DNA of 64,000 bases from Rhizobium sp. Its GTDB lineage: Bacteria > Pseudomonadota > Alphaproteobacteria > Rhizobiales > Rhizobiaceae. Position numbers and translations under genes: made by a program. Positions 15,300 to 23,270 of this stretch are shown piece after piece. The stretch is taken from positions 265,274-329,273 of the forward strand of contig PEKW01000003.1 of NCBI GenBank assembly GCA_002796995.1, in the 5' to 3' direction. Numbering within the stretch: the first letter of the stretch is position 1; the number at the start of each line of letters is the position of its first letter. Under the pieces are notes generated by a model. That model searched no databases. It saw only the letters and a program-made list of their open reading frames with translations, and had not been told where the DNA came from.

Positions 15300-16793
15300 C
15301 TATGCCTTTAGGATCTTCAGCTTCCTAAGATCTTTCGCAGAAACTGGAGCTGTCTGTTTGTTGAAAAGTTCAACACTGGCGGCGGCGCGCACGCCTGTAT
15401 ACAGGCCGTAGTCAAGTATTAGTGCCATAAACTTAGTTCCCGCTTCCTTCGGTGTAATCCCCTCAGAAATCACATGGAGTAGGCGTAATTGAACCAGGCT
15501 CATAATATCCTTGAAGTGCGCTTCGCCGGAGCGAATCTCAACCAAAAAAGCGTTGGTTTTGTTTTCGAGAACGCAGAATGAGCGGATCCGTTCAAGAAGT
15601 TCATTTAGGCGCGCAGCAGCTGCGCTAGCGTCCGTTTGAAGGTCTTTGATTTTGATGCTCAGATTGTCGGAGGCTGCCATGTTCACATTAGAAACGGTGA
15701 CGCGTTTCCTGTTTTCCGATGCCGCCTTCAGCATGGACTGAGAAAAGAGGTTTATTCCGTCTCTCGGAACGCCCGCGCTTACCCACGTAAGCCTAGGCAA
15801 GACCTCTGCGCTGGAGCAAAGCCGCCGGATCGATGGTAATCCAGAGTAAGTCGCGTGCGAGTCCAATATCGCTTCAATATGCTTTGCAGCTTTGTCTGGA
15901 GTAGTTAGATTATAGTCGAGCCCAAGGCGTTGTGCATCTTGCGGAACCTCTATTCCCGACTTGGAAGCGTTGTCATAAGTCTTTACCAGATTCTCAATTG
16001 CGGATATTTTCAAATAAACGCGATTGCCTCTTGCTATAGAGTACAAAACATCCATTAGCGTGTGCTGAAACGCGGTGGGAAATACATGCAAATCGTCAAG
16101 GTATATGAATAGATTATTCTGCGACGAGACCGTTTCGAGTAAGCGGCGAAGGCGGGGCGTCAGCTTTCTCAGGTCTTCCACAGAATGAGATGTCGATTCG
16201 AGCCTGTATCTTAGGGCCGCAGCTTCCTCAGATGCTGAAGTAGGAAAGTCTATCTTATAAAGTATTTCAGTAATTACATCGGCGACTGCTTGTTCATCAG
16301 TTCGCCCCGAGAACATCTGTAAATCTACCCACGCGTTGGGAAGACCGTCCCGTTGTCGCACCCTAAAGCAGTACAGCAACAGCATCGACTTCCCTGCGCC
16401 GCGTCGGCCGGTGACCACGTGATTAGCCGCCGACACAATCTGGGCTTCGGCGCCTGTGACCGAAGGTGTATAGCGATCGAAAAAATCGTCGGCAAAACTA
16501 TACTGATTTATGTTCTGGCTTTCGCTCAGTACCTTTAGCAACAAGCGGGCCTCCGGGCCGCTTATAATAAAGTCACGTGTTCGCTGTTTCAGTGTAACGT
16601 GAAAATCGTCCACGCCGTCAACCTCTCCTATACATTCATTCAGAATTGCATAGAAACGGTCGGTGATGGAGGAGACGTATATAACTCTTATCAAACGGTC
16701 ATTTTTTTCAATATCGTCATATTCTAGCCCGGTAAGGCCTGTCCTCCGTTCGAAGTTTGCCAGAACCTCTTCTACGGATCGCTTAGCGCTCAT
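15300..16793 (-). CDS. P-loop ATPase partnered with a HEPN protein, candidate defence ATPase
   Basis: A 497-residue protein with Walker A GRRGAGKS (129-136) and Walker B NLFIYLDDLH (D234, D235), an ORC/STAND-like AAA arrangement: a 120-residue N-terminal domain, the ATPase core to about 330, and a helical C-terminal region. I do not recognise a named family. Its ATG overlaps the stop of the upstream HEPN gene by 4 bases (ATGA), so the two are co-translated. Base composition is well below the neighbourhood (31/60 and 22/60 GC on two lines counted), and palindromic repeats flank the pair. ATPase-HEPN pairs are common in anti-phage and toxin systems, with the ATPase sensing and the HEPN protein cutting RNA; that role here is inference. 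Confidence 0.8.
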   Translation of the reverse strand: MSAKRSVEEVLANFERRTGLTGLEYDDIEKNDRLIRVIYVSSITDRFYAILNECIGEVDGVDDFHVTLKQRTRDFIISGPEARLLLKVLSESQNINQYSFADDFFDRYTPSVTGAEAQIVSAANHVVTGRRGAGKSMLLLYCFRVRQRDGLPNAWVDLQMFSGRTDEQAVADVITEILYKIDFPTSASEEAAALRYRLESTSHSVEDLRKLTPRLRRLLETVSSQNNLFIYLDDLHVFPTAFQHTLMDVLYSIARGNRVYLKISAIENLVKTYDNASKSGIEVPQDAQRLGLDYNLTTPDKAAKHIEAILDSHATYSGLPSIRRLCSSAEVLPRLTWVSAGVPRDGINLFSQSMLKAASENRKRVTVSNVNMAASDNLSIKIKDLQTDASAAAARLNELLERIRSFCVLENKTNAFLVEIRSGEAHFKDIMSLVQLRLLHVISEGITPKEAGTKFMALILDYGLYTGVRAAASVELFNKQTAPVSAKDLRKLKILKA

Positions 16794-17293
16794 ATCTTCT
16801 TTCCCAAGTTTACTCCTCTGGCAATCAGGTAATCGTGTGAGTCGCGGAGGAAGGACGTCACCAGACGAGTGTATTCAGAGGTGCTTCTAATAAGATCCGA
16901 AGCTTTCACAAGGTGATCATAATCGCAGGAATTGCGGTCCTCTCTCAGAGTGCTAAGCTCGTTTTCGTAGGTCGCCTTATTAGGGAATGAGTTAGGCAGT
17001 GCGCCCACTTTGGAGTGATCCTTCACGTCCGTGGAATGGTTCCCGTCATAGTCGAATCTCACCGATTTTGATACGTTATAACTTGCATAGTAGAGGCGGG
17101 AAATCTTTTGTCGCCAATAGGGAGCGGTGACTTTTACGGCAAATCTGTAATGGTGGACGCCCAGAGCGTACATAGAGGCCGAATGATTTCTCGCCTCGAT
17201 TTTGATCTTTTCGATTTCGGACGGCAGCAAAAGGCCAGAGTATGCCTTAGCTATCTTTCTTGGGTTGCCTGCTTCTAAGAAGGTTCTGTCCAT
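16790..17293 (-). CDS. HEPN-domain protein, putative ribonuclease toxin
   Basis: A 167-residue helical protein. The segment RLYYASYNVSKSVRF (66-80) matches the helix-2 pattern of HEPN domains, and RNSCDYDH (R120 to H127) supplies the R-x6-H motif of catalytically active HEPN ribonucleases, with the polar Asn directly after Arg. The N-terminal 60 residues are an extra helical region. HEPN proteins cleave RNA in toxin-antitoxin, abortive-infection and CRISPR-linked systems. The gene precedes and overlaps the ATPase gene. No nucleotidyltransferase (MNT) antitoxin is nearby, so the ATPase is the only candidate regulator. Confidence 0.72.
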   Translation of the reverse strand: MDRTFLEAGNPRKIAKAYSGLLLPSEIEKIKIEARNHSASMYALGVHHYRFAVKVTAPYWRQKISRLYYASYNVSKSVRFDYDGNHSTDVKDHSKVGALPNSFPNKATYENELSTLREDRNSCDYDHLVKASDLIRSTSEYTRLVTSFLRDSHDYLIARGVNLGKKI

Positions 17294-17816
17294 TTTTCGT
17301 TCTAGCGCAGCTTCCTGCAGTCAATCGACTGTTCCATTGGATATCCTACGCCAAGGCTGGAGCGGGCGATCGGGCGGGGTCGCCGCCCCCCCCTCACGAA
17401 GTTCGCCGCGCCAATCGGCTTCGCCTCTTGGGGCTCCCATCGCCCTCGCGCGCCGTCGCGCTCGGGCCTCCGTGCGCTGAAATCGACTTTGTCGATTTCT
17501 GGCCTTCGGCCACCGCTTCGGAGCCCACAAGGGGAGAGGAGGGTGTCGCGCGTGTGGCTTTCCCCTCCCCAACCCTCCCCACAAGGGGGAGGGAGCCCGT
17601 CGTGCCCACCGGCAGCCTCCACCTCTCCCCTTGTGGGAGAGGTTACAAAATCAACAGCTTAGCCGAAGGCTAAGTGTTAGACTTTGTAGGTGAGGGGGTG
17701 GTTCCGGCACAAGGGAAAGACCCCCTCACCAAGTTCGCCGCGCCAATCGGCTACGCCTCTTGGGGCGAACTATCCTCTCCCACAAGGGGAGAGGAGGCGT
17801 CGCGTTTGTGGTCGGC
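17294..17816. other. Repeat-rich intergenic region upstream of the HEPN-ATPase pair
   Basis: Apart from the operon promoter region next to 17293, this stretch is made of mosaic palindromic repeat pieces. A partial copy lies near 17384-17430 and resembles the right half of the full element at 17622-17794. No gene is visible. Confidence 0.5.
17622..17794. repeat. 173-bp palindromic element with 21-bp terminal inverted repeats
   Basis: The first 21 bases (CCTCTCCCC...GAGAGG) and the last 21 bases (17774-17794) are exact reverse complements. Inside, an ACAAAATC...GCTTAGCC / GGCTAAG...TTTGT hairpin and a second GCC-AATCGGC region follow. The same design recurs at 18548-18721 and 18759-18931. Confidence 0.75.
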
Positions 17817-18308
17817 CTACTTGACCGGCTTCAGCGAGTTGATGATCGCCACCAGGTCGGTGGCGTGTTTTTCCTGTTCGCCCTTGGTGCCCCAGTAGGT
17901 GATGACCAGCAGCTTTTCCGGGTTGGGGGCGACGATCGACATGCCGATCGAGACCGGCCCGTCCTTGTCGGTGCCGTCCCAGTCGAGATTGACCATGTCC
18001 ATGCCGTTCAGCTTGTCGGTCGACTGCTTGAGGCTGGCCGGGTCGACGGTGACGCGGTTCTCGGTGAGGAAGTCGGCGGCGTCGTCGATGACGGCGTCGG
18101 TGGTCTTGGCATCGGCGACGTCGATGAAGAAGTAGATCGCCTCGTCCGGCGAGGTGACCTCGGCGCCGGTGTCGGTTTCATCCAGCGTCCAAGTGTCCGG
18201 CACGGTGATCGAGGCGATCGGCGCGTCGGAGGGGAAGGACAGTTCGCCGGCCTTTGCGGCGGTGGTCAGGAGAAGGGCGGCGAAGGCCGCGGTGGCGAGG
18301 GTTTTCAT
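17817..18308 (-). CDS. Secreted protein of unknown function
   Basis: A 163-residue protein with a signal peptide (MKTLATAAFAALLLTTAAKA, cleavage after AKA). The mature domain alternates strands and helices (PDTWTLDE, then EAIYFFIDVADAKTT and KLLVITYWGTKGE), resembling small periplasmic proteins with a DUF1795-like fold; I do not name a family. GGAG lies 8 bases before the ATG at 18308. The frame extends far upstream, but the signal peptide and ribosome binding site fix the start. Repeats flank it on both sides. Confidence 0.75.
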   Translation of the reverse strand: MKTLATAAFAALLLTTAAKAGELSFPSDAPIASITVPDTWTLDETDTGAEVTSPDEAIYFFIDVADAKTTDAVIDDAADFLTENRVTVDPASLKQSTDKLNGMDMVNLDWDGTDKDGPVSIGMSIVAPNPEKLLVITYWGTKGEQEKHATDLVAIINSLKPVK

Positions 18309-18547
18309 GGGCGTGCTCCTTGGGCGGGCCGGATTGTTGCGGGCGCCAGCATAGCCGATGAGCGTGAACGGCGCGTGGCCCGGCGCGGGCGAAGCGGCGG
18401 GATTTTGCCGCTTGGACCGAAAAAGGTCCGGGTGGGGCAAGGGGCGGGGCACGGACCGTGGGGCAGGAGGGGGTGCGGCGGGGGCCTTGCCCCCCAATGC
18501 TCCCCACAAGGGGGAGGGTGCCCGTCCCGCCCGGCGACCGAAACCCA

Positions 18548-18721
18548 CCTCTCCCCTTGTGGGAGAGGTTACAAAATCAACGGCTTAGCCGAAGGTTCAG
18601 TGTTAGATTTTGTTGGTGAGGGGGTAGTCTCTGGCGGAAGCCGACGACCCCCTCACCAAGTTCGCCTCGCCAATCGGCTTCGCCTCTTGGGGCGAACTAT
18701 CCTCTCCCACCAGGGGAGAGG
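18548..18721. repeat. Palindromic element, second copy
   Basis: 174 bases of the same structure as 17622-17794: terminal 21-base repeats (18548-18568 and 18701-18721) and the internal hairpin beginning ACAAAATCAACGGC. One terminal base differs between the ends. Confidence 0.72.
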
Positions 18722-18758
18722 AGGGGTCGAGTTTGTGGCTTGCCTCCGGCCAGCGCCA

Positions 18759-18931
18759 CCTCTCCCTTGGTGGGAGAGGTTACAAAATCAACAGCTTAGC
18801 TGAAGGTTCAGTGTTGGATCTTGTTGATAAGGGGGGGCGCCGAGGTCCCGTCTTGTCCCCTCACTTGGAATTTCTAGCTCTTAGCTTCGCTAAGGTGTTG
18901 AAATTCCATTCTCCCCCACCGAGGGGGAGAA
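18759..18931. repeat. Palindromic element, third, diverged copy
   Basis: The left terminus and internal hairpin match the other copies. The right half is rearranged and contains an extra TAGCTCTTAGC / GCTAAG hairpin, and its terminus (CTCCCCCACCGAGGGGGAG) is diverged. It ends at the uvrB stop codon. Confidence 0.6.
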
Positions 18932-18933
18932 GG

Positions 18934-21900
18934 TCAGCGCCCCGGTCGCCCCGTCTTGCCCTTGGTGCGGGTCTTGCGTTTCTGGTCGCCCGGATCCTCG
19001 TACGAGCCGGCGCCGGGTTTGGCGCGGATGATCGGGCGGGGGTCGTCGGCGGCGGGTCGGGAGACACCCCCCTCTGTCGCCTTCGGCGACATCTCCCCCT
19101 CAAGGGGGGAGATCGGACCGCGGTCGGGCTCGGTCTTCGGTTTCTGCGGCAGTTTGCCGGGCACCGGCTTTTCGGTGCGGCCGACGGTCATTTCGTCGAG
19201 GCTGTTCTGGCGGAACAGGCTCCTGGACGCCGGCGTCGGCATGTCGGTCCCCGGGCCCATGTCGTCGAGCGTCGGCTTGGCGAAGTAGGAGGGCGAAGCA
19301 CTGTCACCCTCCCCTTGAGGGGGAGGGTCGGACCGCAGGTCCGGGGTGGGGTGAGCGACGGTGGAAGGATCACCCCCACCCGCGCGTTCCGCGCGACCTC
19401 CCCCCTCAAGGGGGAGGTTGGCATCCCGCGGCCGGCCGGTCTTGGAGCGGCCGGAGAGCGAGATGCGGGGTTCGCCGCCGCGTTCAAGTTGCCGTGCCTC
19501 GTCCTTGGCCATCGGGTCGTCCATGGCGGCGAGTTCGACGGCCTTGAGGCGCTTGATCTCGTCGCGCAGCCGCGCGGCGGCCTCGAAGTCGAGATTGGCG
19601 GCGGCGTCGCGCATCTGCTTTTCCAGCGCGTTGAGATGGGCCTGGAGATTGCCGCCGACCAGATGGCCGCCATCGGCAAAGCCCTTGCCGGCGACGCCGG
19701 AAATGTCGGCGCGCACATGGTCGCGCTCGTAGACCGAATCGAGGATGTCGGAGATGTGCGCCTTGACAGATTCCGGCGTGATGCCGTGCTCGATATTGTA
19801 GGCGGTCTGCTTCTCGCGGCGGCGCGCCGTCTCGTCCATGGCGCGCTGCATCGAGCCGGTCACCTGGTCGGCATAGAGGATGACCTTGCCGTCGACATTT
19901 CGCGCCGCGCGGCCGATGGTCTGGATGAGCGAGGTTTCCGAGCGCAGGAAACCCTCCTTGTCGGCGTCGAGGATGGCGACGAAGCCGCATTCGGGAATGT
20001 CGAGGCCCTCGCGCAAGAGGTTGATGCCGACCAGCACGTCGAAGGCGCCGAGGCGGAGATCGCGGATGATCTCGATGCGCTCCAGCGTGTCGATGTCGGA
20101 GTGCATGTAGCGCACGCGCACGCCCTGCTCGTGCAGGTATTCGGTGAGGTCCTCGGCCATGCGCTTGGTGAGCACGGTGACCAGCGTGCGATAGCCCTTC
20201 AGCGCCGTCTCGCGGATCTCGCCGAGCACGTCGTCGACCTGGCTCTTGGCCGGGCGGATCTCGACCGGCGGGTCGATCAGGCCGGTCGGGCGGATGACCT
20301 GTTCGGCGAACACGCCGCCGGCCTGTTCCATCTCCCAGTTGCCGGGCGTGGCGGAGACCGCGACCGTCTGTGGCCGCATGGCGTCCCATTCCTCGAAGCG
20401 CAAGGGGCGGTTGTCGAGGCAGGAGGGCAGGCGGAAGCCGTATTCGGCCAGCGTCGCCTTGCGGCGGAAGTCGCCCCGGTACATGCCGCCGATCTGGGAG
20501 ACGGAGACGTGGCTCTCGTCGATGAACAGCAGGGCATTGTCGGGGATGTATTCGAACAGCGTCGGCGGCGGCTCGCCGGGGCGGCGGCCGGTGAGGTAAC
20601 GCGAATAGTTCTCGATGCCGGCGCAGGAGCCGGTCGCCTCCAGCATCTCGATGTCGTAGCGGGTGCGCTGTTCCAGCCGCTGCGCCTCCAGCAGACGGCC
20701 GCCCTTTTCCAGCTCGGCGAGGCGCTGCTTCAGCTCCTCCTTGATCGACTTGATGGCGCCGTTCAGCGTCGGCCGCGGCGTGACATAGTGCGAATTGGCG
20801 TAGATCTTCACCGACTTCATGTCGCCGGTCTTCTTGCCGGTCAGCGGATCGAATTCGGTGATCGCGTCGATCTCGTCGCCGAACATCGAGATGCGCCAGG
20901 CGGCATCCTCAAGGTGGGCAGGGAAGATTTCGATCGTATCGCCGCGCACGCGGAAGGAGCCGCGGACGAAATTGATGTCCTGGCGCTTGTACTGCTGGGC
21001 GACGAGGTCGGCGAGCAGCTGGCGTTGATCCAGCCGGTCGCCGACCGTCATCTGGAAGGTCATGGCGGTATAGGTCTCGACCGAGCCGATACCGTAGATG
21101 CACGAGACCGAGGCGACGATGATGCAGTCGTCGCGCTCGAGGATGGCGCGGGTGGCGGCATGGCGCATGCGGTCGATCTGCTCGTTGATCGAACTCTCCT
21201 TCTCGATGAAGGTGTCTGAGCGCGGCACATAGGCTTCCGGCTGGTAGTAGTCGTAATAGGAGACGAAATATTCCACCGCATTGTCGGGGAAGAAGTTCTT
21301 GAACTCCGAATAGAGCTGGGCGGCGAGCGTCTTGTTGGGCGCGAGGATGACGGCCGGACGCTGGGTGGCCTCGATCACCTTGGCCATGGTGAAGGTCTTG
21401 CCGGAGCCGGTGACGCCGAGCAGCACCTGGGTGCGGTCGTCATTGGCCAGGCCCTCGACGAGGTCCTTGATCGCCGTCGGCTGGTCGCCGGCCGGCTGGT
21501 AGTCGGACACCATGCGGATCGGAATGCCGCCCTCGGACTTGTCCGGCCGGGCCGGGCGGTGCGGCGTCCAGATCTTGCCATCCTTGAACAGCGGATTGCC
21601 GCTCTCGATCAGCGAGGACAGCGCCTCGACGGTCGCGGTGACGGCGCCGGGCGCGAGGGTTCCAGCGTCCTCCAGCGACACGTCCATGCCGGCGACCGGG
21701 TTGAGGCCGGCGGCCGCCCGGGTCTTCGGATCGGAGGAGCCGCCCATCGACGTGCCGCGCGAACTGCGGCTGGCGCTCGGGCCGGCCGCCTTGGCCCCGG
21801 ACTTCGTCAGCGTCTTGGCCAGCGCCACCTGCTCGGAATGCTTGCGCGCCTCGATCTCGATCTTCTTGCGGTGCTTGCCGGCCTTGGAGGCGAGCTCGCG

Positions 21901-22050
21901 CTGGCTCTCGACGGTCGACGCCTCGGCCTCCGCCTCGAGCTGTTTCACCCAGTCGGAGACACTGCCGGAGAGGGGCGCGCCTTCGAACGATGCCTGGGGA
22001 GCCTCCTCGAAACCTGAGGGGGCGGCGGGATTTTTCGGTGTCTTGGCCAT
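18934..22050 (-). CDS. uvrB: UvrABC system protein B with long N- and C-terminal extensions
   Basis: UvrB verifies DNA damage and loads UvrC in nucleotide excision repair. The start [20 protein letters not shown] at 22050 gives 1038 residues, against about 670 for a typical UvrB. The conserved protein begins near residue 177 ([15 protein letters not shown]). Visible are Walker A GVTGSGKT (about 206-214), the beta-hairpin region [39 protein letters not shown] and the UVR domain (about 803-838). The last 195 residues are low-complexity, and two parts of them are translated palindromic repeats. The N-terminal 176 residues are charged and helical. Upstream in-frame codons to 22119 lack support. 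Confidence 0.95.
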   Translation of the reverse strand: MAKTPKNPAAPSGFEEAPQASFEGAPLSGSVSDWVKQLEAEAEASTVESQRELASKAGKHRKKIEIEARKHSEQVALAKTLTKSGAKAAGPSASRSSRGTSMGGSSDPKTRAAAGLNPVAGMDVSLEDAGTLAPGAVTATVEALSSLIESGNPLFKDGKIWTPHRPARPDKSEGGIPIRMVSDYQPAGDQPTAIKDLVEGLANDDRTQVLLGVTGSGKTFTMAKVIEATQRPAVILAPNKTLAAQLYSEFKNFFPDNAVEYFVSYYDYYQPEAYVPRSDTFIEKESSINEQIDRMRHAATRAILERDDCIIVASVSCIYGIGSVETYTAMTFQMTVGDRLDQRQLLADLVAQQYKRQDINFVRGSFRVRGDTIEIFPAHLEDAAWRISMFGDEIDAITEFDPLTGKKTGDMKSVKIYANSHYVTPRPTLNGAIKSIKEELKQRLAELEKGGRLLEAQRLEQRTRYDIEMLEATGSCAGIENYSRYLTGRRPGEPPPTLFEYIPDNALLFIDESHVSVSQIGGMYRGDFRRKATLAEYGFRLPSCLDNRPLRFEEWDAMRPQTVAVSATPGNWEMEQAGGVFAEQVIRPTGLIDPPVEIRPAKSQVDDVLGEIRETALKGYRTLVTVLTKRMAEDLTEYLHEQGVRVRYMHSDIDTLERIEIIRDLRLGAFDVLVGINLLREGLDIPECGFVAILDADKEGFLRSETSLIQTIGRAARNVDGKVILYADQVTGSMQRAMDETARRREKQTAYNIEHGITPESVKAHISDILDSVYERDHVRADISGVAGKGFADGGHLVGGNLQAHLNALEKQMRDAAANLDFEAAARLRDEIKRLKAVELAAMDDPMAKDEARQLERGGEPRISLSGRSKTGRPRDANLPLEGGGRAERAGGGDPSTVAHPTPDLRSDPPPQGEGDSASPSYFAKPTLDDMGPGTDMPTPASRSLFRQNSLDEMTVGRTEKPVPGKLPQKPKTEPDRGPISPLEGEMSPKATEGGVSRPAADDPRPIIRAKPGAGSYEDPGDQKRKTRTKGKTGRPGR
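19046..19120. repeat. Palindromic repeat translated within uvrB
   Basis: The sequence CACCCCCCTCTGTCGCC...CTCCCCCTCAAGGGGGGAG is an intergenic-type palindromic element lying in frame in the uvrB 3' end. It encodes [20 protein letters not shown] near residues 978-997. Confidence 0.65.
19301..19421. repeat. Second palindromic repeat translated within uvrB
   Basis: Inverted CTCCCCTTGAGGGGGAGG-type ends (around 19308-19328 and 19399-19421) enclose about 120 bases, encoding roughly residues 876-916 ([15 protein letters not shown] ... DPPPQGEG). It is in frame and introduces no stop. Confidence 0.65.
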
Positions 22051-22318
22051 GCGGCGAATATGGCGAGAGTCAGGGCGAAAGGAAAGGGGCGGCCGGTAAG
22101 AATGAGAACAAAAAAGCAACTGCGGTGATGCTGCTGACGGAAACTGTCAGGGGTGAAAGGACTTGCGCGCGGTCAGCGTCGTGCGCCCGCGCCCGCAACG
22201 GCCGCGCTGCCGCCCGGTGCCTTCGCCGCGCCGGCTGCCTTGCCGCAGACACGGCCGATGCTAGGATGCCTGGCCGGCACGTGGCAGGGGATGGAGGCCG
22301 GCGGACCGGGAGGTTTGC

Positions 22319-23257
22319 ATGGCGGAGACCGCGCTGGACAGACTGATGCCCGGACCCGACGCGCTGGCGCGCATCAGGGCCGAGATCGACGACTACAATG
22401 CCGAGCGGCCGCGGGTGGCGCGGCAGGCGCGGATGCGGCTGGCGGCCTCTTTCGCCGGCTGGGCGCTGGTCTCGGCGGCGGTCTGCTGGCCGCTCGTGGC
22501 CGGAGGCTACAGCCGCCTGTTCGGCCTGGCCTGCGTCGCCATGCTGTTCGGCGGCTACGTCCTCTACGATCGGGCGATCGTGGCGCGTGACGGTTTTCGC
22601 CAGGCCCTGCGCGACCGCCTGCTCCCCTCGCTCTTCGGTTTCGTCGACGAGCTGCGCTACAGCCATGCCGGCTCCCCGCGCTTCCTGGAGCGAATGCCGG
22701 GCAACGAATTCCTGCGCCGCACCGACAGCCGTCACCGCGACATGCTGTCGGGCAGCCATGACGGCTTTGCCTTCACCCTGTGCGAGACGGAGTTGTCGGT
22801 CGGCAGGGGCAGCAAGCGCGAGGTGACCTTCGACGGCGTGATCGTCGCCTTCCAGCAGCACAACGGCTTTCCCGGCACGCTGCTGGCGGCAAAGCGGCCG
22901 GGGCGGCTGGCGAAAGCGATCCGCGACCTGTTCGACGACGGGCGCCTCACGGAGGTCAGGAGTGATGACGAAAGCATCGATGCGAGCCATGAATTCCGCA
23001 CCGACAATCCGCAGGCGGCCGGACCGCGCGTCGCGGCGATGGCCAAGGCGCTCGACTACCTCGCCGATGTCTGGCCGGAGGGCGTGGTCCGCATCGCGCT
23101 TCGCCACAAGGACGGTTTCCTGCTGGTGCCGACGAAGAAGGACTTCTTCGAGCTGCCGCCGATCGGCGTGCCGCTCGACCTCGAGCGCCATGTGCAGCCG
23201 ATGATCGCGGACCTGATGACGCTGCTGGCCACCGCGCGGCTGGTCAGCCGCATATAA
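22319..23257 (+). CDS. DUF3137 domain-containing membrane protein
   Basis: A 312-residue protein with two adjacent transmembrane segments (about residues 42-62 and 65-85) followed by a long cytosolic DUF3137-type domain, recognisable by SLFGFVDELRYSHAGSP, the TFDGVIVAFQQHNGFPGTLL segment and repeated strand patterns. The function of the family is unknown. GGGAGG lies upstream of the ATG. It is divergent from uvrB and convergent with the GGDEF-EAL gene. Confidence 0.8.
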   Translation: MAETALDRLMPGPDALARIRAEIDDYNAERPRVARQARMRLAASFAGWALVSAAVCWPLVAGGYSRLFGLACVAMLFGGYVLYDRAIVARDGFRQALRDRLLPSLFGFVDELRYSHAGSPRFLERMPGNEFLRRTDSRHRDMLSGSHDGFAFTLCETELSVGRGSKREVTFDGVIVAFQQHNGFPGTLLAAKRPGRLAKAIRDLFDDGRLTEVRSDDESIDASHEFRTDNPQAAGPRVAAMAKALDYLADVWPEGVVRIALRHKDGFLLVPTKKDFFELPPIGVPLDLERHVQPMIADLMTLLATARLVSRI

Positions 23258-23270
23258 CGGGTGAAACGCC

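Larger units (their letters stand above)
18309..18933. other. Repeat-rich intergenic region upstream of the secreted-protein gene
   Basis: After the promoter region next to 18308, this stretch consists almost wholly of two copies of the palindromic element up to the uvrB stop. No gene is visible. Confidence 0.55.

Noticed and set aside
17294..18931. CRISPR array near the HEPN-ATPase pair
   Set aside because: The repeats are few, long and palindromic with related internal sequence and no regular unique spacers, and no cas genes are present.
18733..21219. 828-residue plus-strand open frame opposite uvrB
   Set aside because: It is the antisense of the well-supported uvrB frame, with repetitive composition and no domain; GC-rich genes often leave the opposite strand open.
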